NCBI GenBank assembly: GCA_022425585.1
Contig: JAKMFF010000236.1
Coordinates: forward strand, 1 to 5,782
Direction: 5' to 3'
Origin: Candidatus Poseidoniaceae archaeon
Lineage (GTDB): Archaea; Thermoplasmatota; Poseidoniia; Poseidoniales; Poseidoniaceae
DNA: 5,782 bases
Shown: positions 1 to 4,612 of the stretch, one piece after another
Position numbering within the stretch: the first letter of the stretch is position 1
How the letters are laid out: each line of letters begins with the position of its first letter
Notes under the pieces: model-generated
What the model was told of the DNA's origin: nothing
Database searches by the model: none
The model's input: only the letters and a program-made list of their open reading frames with translations
Position numbers and translations under genes: made by a program

Positions 1-420
1 ATAAATTATGTCAGCAAGTAAATCTGCTTCTTCAAATAAATTTTCACAAAGTGGGCAGAGCGGAATCTCTTGTCTAACATTTGCTAATTGTTTATTGCCA
101 CTTACGACAGTATTCCGAATCTCTTGCCCTGATTCTTCAATGGTTTGGCTAAATCGCTTTTTACCGCCAAGCCGGCCGATGCAATGGTCACAGCACCCGA
201 TTCTAACCAAATGCTTCAGGCCAGCAGGATTGGGTGCGCGTGGTACCTCTTCCATGTGAGTTCCTAGTTGTTTAGTGGGTAACGAGTCGAGTTGTTCTGG
301 CTCCTCGTTCTCCTCATCGGATGCAGCGGTTTCTTCTTCCTCCCACAGCGAATAATTAGTCTGCCCAAAGCCGGCGCTGGCATATTTCATCCAGTCTTCA
401 TCATTTTCATTTTCAGACAT
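1..420 (-). CDS. pus10: tRNA pseudouridine(54/55) synthase Pus10, N-terminal part (cut by window edge)
   Basis: The minus strand is open from an ATG at 420 to base 1 (140 codons, no stop), so this is the amino-terminal part of a longer protein. Residues 76-83 read CCDHCIGR and residues 122-125 CPLC, giving two CxxC pairs (C77/C80 and C122/C125). This matches the zinc-binding start of archaeal Pus10, which typically has a CDHCLGR-like motif followed by CxLC. Pus10 makes pseudouridine at positions 54 and 55 of the tRNA T-loop in the cytoplasm. The catalytic domain would lie beyond the left edge and cannot be checked. About 65 residues before the zinc motif are strongly acidic (runs of Glu/Asp at 28-43) and look like a lineage-specific tail. 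Start choice: GGTGA lies 5 bases before the ATG at 420. An in-frame ATG at 438 would add six residues (MAVVNL) but has no ribosome-binding site close by. The gene follows the RND gene on the same strand after a gap of about 112 bases, so it may be co-transcribed with it. Confidence 0.8.
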   Translation of the reverse strand, partial: MSENENDEDWMKYASAGFGQTNYSLWEEEETAASDEENEEPEQLDSLPTKQLGTHMEEVPRAPNPAGLKHLVRIGCCDHCIGRLGGKKRFSQTIEESGQEIRNTVVSGNKQLANVRQEIPLCPLCENLFEEADLLADIIY

Positions 421-425
421 CAAAT

Positions 426-430
426 TCACC
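426..430 (-). promoter_or_regulatory. Shine-Dalgarno-like site of pus10
   Basis: GGTGA on the minus strand, 5 bases before the ATG at 420. It matches part of the complement of the archaeal 16S rRNA 3' end (AGGAGGTGAT). It favours the start at 420 over the in-frame ATG at 438. Confidence 0.5.
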
Positions 431-511
431 ACTGCCATGGGGCCAACCCCGGTGGAAGCAACCGCTCCTCAAATCTTTCATTGATGAAGATAGCGCATAA
501 ATTGAGCGCGG

Positions 512-519
512 ATAAAATA
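512..519 (-). promoter_or_regulatory. Possible TATA-like box before pus10
   Basis: The gap between the RND stop (533) and pus10 holds TATTTTAT on the minus strand. A second AT-rich stretch, AATTTATG, lies at 496-503. Either would place a transcript start some 50-70 bases ahead of the ATG at 420. Neither has a convincing upstream purine-rich BRE, so read-through from the RND gene is equally plausible. No clear hairpin or T-run terminator was seen in this gap. Confidence 0.2.
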
Positions 520-532
520 GTCCATCGCAATA

Positions 533-3500
533 TTATTCGTTTTCAAGATGAATTCCTATTGGCGCTGAATTGTCCCGCAACATTAGCGCCAAAATCCCTA
601 ACGCAGCAGTGGTCAAAACAAGACTTGCGATGAGGGACAAGGCAATCATCGCTGCTGAATAAATTCCAAAGTTACTAAACAGTCCCATCGGCGATAAAGC
701 AATTACGCTGAATCCAGCAATATCTGAGGCAGCGCTACCAATTAGGGCAAGACTACAAGCGCCACCAACCGCAACTAAAGCCTCATTGTGCGACTCGCCT
801 TTTTCCCGACTTTCACGATACCGTTCGGTAACGTGGATACAATAATCAATACCTACGCCAAGCGATATTGTAGCAATTGTGACAGTTACGATGTTGAGTG
901 ATGAACCTGCTGCATACATGAGCCCGTACAACCACACCACAACCAGTAAAATTGGTATTAGCGTAATACTAGCTTGCTTAAACGACTTGAAACCGATTGA
1001 TAGAGTGATAAAGACGAAAAGAGAACCTAGAATCAACGATGATTGCATTTCATTTTGCATAGCATCAGATGCCACATACCTGGTGACTGGTCTGCCAGTT
1101 ATCATGACCCAATTAAGTGGTTTATCGTCGGTTTGTTCGCCCGCCTCAGCAATTGTGCCGCTAGATAGATTGGTGAACACTTCAAGGTCTCGCCATAATT
1201 CCTCCAATCCTTCACCCATGCCGGGGAAATCTTCAGGAGAAGTCATACCGAAACGAATTAGCATGCGATCATATTCTGCCGGTTGTCCATTAACATCCAA
1301 CCAAGGCTTTAGTGGGTCAAGCTCGACTTCAGGCTTGATGTATAATTCGACAATACTTGGGGGTATATCCGGGATTGGACCAGTTCCCGGGACGCCATTT
1401 AGGACTAAGAAACCGTAGAAGTAGGACAAACAGTCACGGTCGGTCAAATCTAGTAAAGGTCCAGCGCCATCATCCGAACAATTCATCCCATGGCCTTCCA
1501 TTGTGGAATTCCATCCTGCCGCTTCAAACGGTGTGGGGTCAAGAGCGAGAGATCCTTGGGCTGCGAAGACCATTTCATCAAGCGCCAAAATATCAATATC
1601 GCCATTGGGTAGTTTAGTTATTTTATCGGCAACTCCGTCTGGTAAAACCCCCATCTCAGTTCTAAAAATATCGATAGCAGCATAGACTTCAGGGTCAAGG
1701 ACATCGCCTTCTATCAATAGATAAGCGGGCTCGCCCTCGTCGGCAAACCGTTCGGTCACTATTGCTACACCACGGGCGAAATCGGAACTCTCGTCAAGGA
1801 AATCTTCCACGCGGAAGTCGCCCTCTAACTGGGCCATTCCTACTGCGGCTGGTATTGTTATCAATGCCGCAATCAAGGCAACGATTAACGAAGGCTTTGC
1901 TTTACCAGAAGTGGTGGTAATCTTACGCAATAAATCTTCAGAAACCAGATGAGTCATCTGCTTTTCTGTGATATTTTTATTTCGTTTAACCATCCATTCA
2001 TCCACACTTAACCGGATTAGCGGCACCCATAAACCAGTTAGTAAGAATGCGGATAGTATCCCCAGAGCGGCCTCTACACCAAATGACCTTAATGCGGCAA
2101 CATCGCTAAACAAATTAGCCGCAAAAGCTGCCATGGTAGTTAGAGATGTGAGCATAATCGCCCGACCTACACGGGTTATTGTCACCTCGGTAGCAGCGGT
2201 AGTATCCGCCCCGTTTTTCCGCTCTTCTTTGTATCTATGAAGCGCGTGGAGCGAATCATCTATGCCTAAGGCAAGTACCAAAATTGGTAGCAAATTGGAA
2301 AACTGTGATCTAGCGATAATTGAAAATCCAAAAAATGATGAGAAATTAGCCACGTGGCCAATCATGCCCTGCATCCATAGTAGTGCAGCGCCTAGAGCAA
2401 CAATAACGATACCAACATCAGTCCATCTTCGCAAACTGACGTATAGCAAACCGACAATGACAAAGCCCATTAGAACAATTAGTCCAGCACTGGACTGCAA
2501 TTCCCGGTTGACCTCAACATTTACTCCTTGTCCAACTAGTAAGGTGATTGTAGTGCGGTCGTTGGAGCGTAGTTTGCCTTCTAAGTCCATGTACGACCAT
2601 TCGCTTGAACAGCCACCACTTTCGTCCTGTAATTCTTGACATACTGCCTGGTCATATCTTGGCGGATGAACAACTAGTTTGCCATCATCAAGCCGGTAAC
2701 CTCCGACGATAAATCCATCATCAGAAAAGTTGAGTGCTTTCTCTTGATGGGCATCTTTCCATATTACTTCCCAACCCATTTCTTCTAATTTGGCACTATC
2801 ATATTGTACCAAGAACCAAGTTGAGGAAGCAGACCAACGGCCACTGCCGTTAATCCCGTTTAGCCAACTTCCATCGAGTTGTAATTCGCCGCCAATTGAT
2901 CCTGTTTGTAATGAGTTAATATCTGGATAAAAGCCTCTGTCTAGAGATAACCAGCGAAGAAAATTATTTTCCGGCGCATTGGCCATGCGAACCGCAGCTA
3001 GGTCTATGTGGTCTTGAGTTACATTCAGGTCATCAAACTCTAGACATTCTAGAACACCACAATCACTCCAATTTGTAGGGGCTGGCGTGGGTATGCCAAG
3101 CGAGTTTAAACCCGGTTGGGTAAGAATCGAAGTGCCGTTCATAAACCCTCGAAAAATATCAGACAAGGTCATTACTCCATTGTATTGATGGCCCGTTACG
3201 TCATTAACTAGTGGCTTTAGTGCAGGCGCTAATACATGGTCATTGACAATCTGCTTTTTGGCGTCGATTTCTTGTAACACCGTTAGGTTGACAATGCCTC
3301 CCTTTGGTGCTGAAATACCTTGCCACGGAACCCCAGATTCGACCATCTCACCCACATCGGGCAACGATGAATAATCCGGCGCACCATCGCTCATCGGGGG
3401 CACAGGTACCCATTCTGATTGAGCGGGAACATAGGCAGGGTCTCTAGCAGAGATAACAAAGCCAAGAATTATTTCTGAATTAGAAAACTCATCGTTGATG

Positions 3501-3697
3501 ATGGTTTGAGCCGTTAGTTCAGGAGATTCCATTTCATATGATTCCATATCAATAGGCTGTAGTGCAGTGAGAGCACCTGGAATCATGAAGATTGACAAGA
3601 TGAAAACCGCAATGTGGACCTTATTCTTTTGAGGAACAAACCACTTTGCAAAAGCGTGAAATTTTGTTCCCATAGACTTTGCCTTATGTTTTACCAT
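533..3697 (-). CDS. RND-superfamily (MMPL-type) membrane exporter, 12 helices
   Basis: A complete protein of up to 1054 residues with the duplicated RND plan. Helix 1 is at about 28-46, an extracellular domain at about 47-402, helices 2-6 at about 403-562, helix 7 at about 603-621, a second extracellular domain at about 622-885, and helices 8-12 at about 886-1041. Each half has the family signature at the end of its fourth helix: LGIDDSLHALHRY (477-489) and GVGIDYCIHVTERY (947-960). This fits the archaeal and bacterial 'predicted RND exporter' / MMPL / patched-like group, which moves lipids or other hydrophobic cargo using the ion gradient. The substrate cannot be read from the sequence. The extracellular domains hold cysteines in close pairs (C213/C218, C353/C363, C740/C756), suggesting disulfides, and several N-x-S/T sequons. 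No adaptor or outer-membrane partner is adjacent. The start is uncertain: ATG 3697 is the longest, but ATG 3673 (Met9) sits better relative to the TATATAT element. Helix 1 is kept either way. Confidence 0.88.
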   Translation of the reverse strand: MVKHKAKSMGTKFHAFAKWFVPQKNKVHIAVFILSIFMIPGALTALQPIDMESYEMESPELTAQTIINDEFSNSEIILGFVISARDPAYVPAQSEWVPVPPMSDGAPDYSSLPDVGEMVESGVPWQGISAPKGGIVNLTVLQEIDAKKQIVNDHVLAPALKPLVNDVTGHQYNGVMTLSDIFRGFMNGTSILTQPGLNSLGIPTPAPTNWSDCGVLECLEFDDLNVTQDHIDLAAVRMANAPENNFLRWLSLDRGFYPDINSLQTGSIGGELQLDGSWLNGINGSGRWSASSTWFLVQYDSAKLEEMGWEVIWKDAHQEKALNFSDDGFIVGGYRLDDGKLVVHPPRYDQAVCQELQDESGGCSSEWSYMDLEGKLRSNDRTTITLLVGQGVNVEVNRELQSSAGLIVLMGFVIVGLLYVSLRRWTDVGIVIVALGAALLWMQGMIGHVANFSSFFGFSIIARSQFSNLLPILVLALGIDDSLHALHRYKEERKNGADTTAATEVTITRVGRAIMLTSLTTMAAFAANLFSDVAALRSFGVEAALGILSAFLLTGLWVPLIRLSVDEWMVKRNKNITEKQMTHLVSEDLLRKITTTSGKAKPSLIVALIAALITIPAAVGMAQLEGDFRVEDFLDESSDFARGVAIVTERFADEGEPAYLLIEGDVLDPEVYAAIDIFRTEMGVLPDGVADKITKLPNGDIDILALDEMVFAAQGSLALDPTPFEAAGWNSTMEGHGMNCSDDGAGPLLDLTDRDCLSYFYGFLVLNGVPGTGPIPDIPPSIVELYIKPEVELDPLKPWLDVNGQPAEYDRMLIRFGMTSPEDFPGMGEGLEELWRDLEVFTNLSSGTIAEAGEQTDDKPLNWVMITGRPVTRYVASDAMQNEMQSSLILGSLFVFITLSIGFKSFKQASITLIPILLVVVWLYGLMYAAGSSLNIVTVTIATISLGVGIDYCIHVTERYRESREKGESHNEALVAVGGACSLALIGSAASDIAGFSVIALSPMGLFSNFGIYSAAMIALSLIASLVLTTAALGILALMLRDNSAPIGIHLENE

Positions 3698-3708
3698 TTG
3701 AAACCATG

Positions 3709-3715
3709 TATATAT
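3709..3715. promoter_or_regulatory. TATA box in the RND/dsrE divergent gap, possibly bidirectional
   Basis: TATATAT is centred at 3712. Its centre is 27 bases before the ATG at 3739, the distance expected for an archaeal leaderless transcript starting at that codon, so it is a good promoter for the DsrE-family gene. The element reads ATATATA on the other strand and could also serve the RND gene, with a transcript start near 3685. In that case the RND protein would begin at Met9 (3673) rather than at 3697. A weak alternative for the RND gene is an ATAAA run near 3738 on the minus strand. Confidence 0.5.
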
Positions 3716-3738
3716 CTCGCCTGTTGCTAGGGGTCTTT

Positions 3739-4092
3739 ATGGCAACATTGCTGATACTAAACCACCAGCCCTACGACGGGACTGATGTCACATGGAACGC
3801 ACTTCGATTAGCAAGACAACTGCACAGTGAAGGGGTCAAAGTTAGAATATTTTTGATGAATGATAGTGTAGATTTGGCTAGAGATGGAATCACTCCTCCC
3901 GAAGGTGTTGAAGACATGGTTATGATGACCAAAGAACTGATTGCTAAAGGAGTGTCAGTAAAAGTGTGCGGCACATGCCAGCAGAGGTGTGGAGTGCTCA
4001 AAGGTCAAGGTTACTACGACGGCGCCCAATATTCTACTATGGCAGAGTGTTCACAGTGGGTACAAAGCAGTGAAAAAGTACTTACTTTCTGA
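3739..4092 (+). CDS. DsrE/DsrF-family (YchN-like) small cytoplasmic protein
   Basis: A 117-residue protein with the DsrE-like fold pattern. It begins with a hydrophobic first strand and loop (MATLLILNHQPYDGTD), then a helix (NALRLARQLHSEG), then the strand VKVRIFLMND. Near the C-terminus is VKVCGTCQQRCGV (75-87), equivalent to the ACGTC-type cysteine motif common in this family, where cysteine takes part in sulfur transfer or redox chemistry. The Cys residues are C77, C80, C84 and C104; the extra C84 and C104 could give a redox pair or a metal site. Family members act as sulfur carriers or are uncharacterised, and the partner here is unknown. The start at 3739 is chosen because the conserved first strand begins there and a TATA box lies 27 bases upstream; the TTG at 3679 would overlap the divergent RND gene. 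Its stop is 6 bases from that of the convergent regulator gene. It is probably a single-gene transcript. Confidence 0.82.
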   Translation: MATLLILNHQPYDGTDVTWNALRLARQLHSEGVKVRIFLMNDSVDLARDGITPPEGVEDMVMMTKELIAKGVSVKVCGTCQQRCGVLKGQGYYDGAQYSTMAECSQWVQSSEKVLTF

Positions 4093-4098
4093 GGCGGA

Positions 4099-4524
4099 TT
4101 AACAACATCCTTGATCTCTTAGCGGCGCACTAATAAACACCACTTTGTCGACATCTGAAGTATTCTTTAACTGTTTTATTACATTACGAAAGTTTCCTGC
4201 AGGCCCGGTTGCTTGCATGACATTTACACAGGTATGGCTTTGTTTCAAGCTACTATGGTTATTACTTGCAACGTTAATTTCAGTGGAGTGGCGAATATTT
4301 AGTAATTTACTTTCAATACCGTGCTGGAAATAAATGATCAAATGCCCCTGTACAACTTCATCATCTTTCATATCTGCTAAATCTCCTCGTTGTTGCATTT
4401 CGGAAAAATACAATGCTGCATCTCGCAGGAACCTACTACGATTCTGATATCCAGACTTTTCAATCAGGTCTTCTAAAATTCCAGCAAAATATTTGTCGGC
4501 GCTAAAGGATATTATTTGGCTCAT
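4099..4524 (-). CDS. NikR-like ribbon-helix-helix metal-responsive regulator
   Basis: A 141-residue protein (from ATG 4524) with two domains. Residues 2-43 form a ribbon-helix-helix DNA-binding domain: the strand SQIISFSAD, then helices through ILEDLIEKSGYQNRSRFLRDA, where GYQNRS matches the GYxNRSE turn of NikR. Residues 58-134 resemble the ACT-like NikR metal domain (GHLIIYFQH, then IRH, then C99-VNVMQATG). Compared with E. coli NikR ligands H76/H87/H89/C95, this protein has H79, H90 and C99, with Ser92 in place of H89 and one extra residue before the Cys. H97 might substitute. It ends in C140-C141. NikR proteins are tetrameric repressors that bind DNA when nickel-loaded. Here the metal may differ, and the divergent ZnuA-like gene is the likely target. 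Start: GTG at 4542 would add six residues (MLIGQR), but ATG 4524 begins exactly at the conserved strand, with an AT-rich box about 27 bases upstream. Confidence 0.8.
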   Translation of the reverse strand: MSQIISFSADKYFAGILEDLIEKSGYQNRSRFLRDAALYFSEMQQRGDLADMKDDEVVQGHLIIYFQHGIESKLLNIRHSTEINVASNNHSSLKQSHTCVNVMQATGPAGNFRNVIKQLKNTSDVDKVVFISAPLRDQGCC

Positions 4525-4546
4525 GCGTTGGCCAATTAACACACAC

Positions 4547-4555
4547 TAATAATAA
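4547..4555 (-). promoter_or_regulatory. Candidate TATA box of the NikR-like gene
   Basis: TTATTATTA on the minus strand, centred at 4551, is 27 bases before the ATG at 4524. The spacing fits a leaderless archaeal transcript and supports 4524 over the GTG at 4542. The region is generally AT-rich, so a chance match is possible. Confidence 0.35.
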
Positions 4556-4564
4556 TTTGCAAAT
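4555..4564. promoter_or_regulatory. Perfect 10-base palindrome ATTTGCAAAT in divergent control region
   Basis: The palindrome is centred between 4559 and 4560. Outward symmetry continues imperfectly, with three of five further pairs matching on each side. It is flanked by a direct repeat CACTAAT at 4544-4550 and 4565-4571, 21 bases apart (two helical turns). It lies just upstream of the proposed regulator promoter and could be a protein-binding site. No function is demonstrated. Confidence 0.3.
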
Positions 4565-4571
4565 CACTAAT

Positions 4572-4597
4572 TATTAACATGGATTATATAGTTAATA
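4572..4597. promoter_or_regulatory. Candidate operator: inverted repeat TATTAAC-N12-GTTAATA
   Basis: A perfect 7-base inverted repeat (4572-4578 and 4591-4597) brackets and overlaps the TATA box of the ZnuA-like gene. A third ATTAAC lies at 4535-4540, next to the regulator start. NikR-family tetramers bind two separated half-sites (6-16-6 in E. coli), and this 26-base arrangement is of similar size. Binding here would block the lipoprotein promoter and possibly also the regulator's own. The assignment rests on position and symmetry alone in AT-rich DNA. Confidence 0.4.
4584..4591 (+). promoter_or_regulatory. TATA box of the ZnuA-like gene
   Basis: TTATATAG, centred between 4587 and 4588, is about 25-26 bases before the ATG at 4613. 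This is the spacing of an archaeal leaderless promoter. It supports translation from 4613. Confidence 0.5.
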
Positions 4598-4612
4598 GCA
4601 GGCCGTATGGGC

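Noticed and set aside
413..481. Small minus-strand frame of 22 codons overlapping the pus10 start (ATG 481, stop TGA 413-415)
   Set aside because: It could couple translation to pus10, but it has no clear ribosome-binding site and its peptide shows nothing recognisable; this size is expected by chance.
496..509. Short GCGC...GCGC hairpin in the RND-pus10 gap as a terminator
   Set aside because: The stem is only four pairs and no T-run follows on the minus strand, so it is too weak to call.
8..633. Plus-strand open frames at 8-259 and 292-633
   Set aside because: Both lie opposite pus10 and the end of the RND gene, lack recognisable motifs, and conflict with the clear Pus10 zinc motifs on the minus strand.
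879..2639. Several plus-strand open frames of 60-179 codons opposite the RND gene
   Set aside because: The minus-strand protein is continuous, with all twelve helices and both signature motifs. The antisense frames show no domain, start signal or family match.
3679..3738. Upstream TTG start that would extend the DsrE-family protein by 20 residues
   Set aside because: The extension has no family counterpart, overlaps the RND start, and lies partly upstream of the TATA box placed for a start at 3739.
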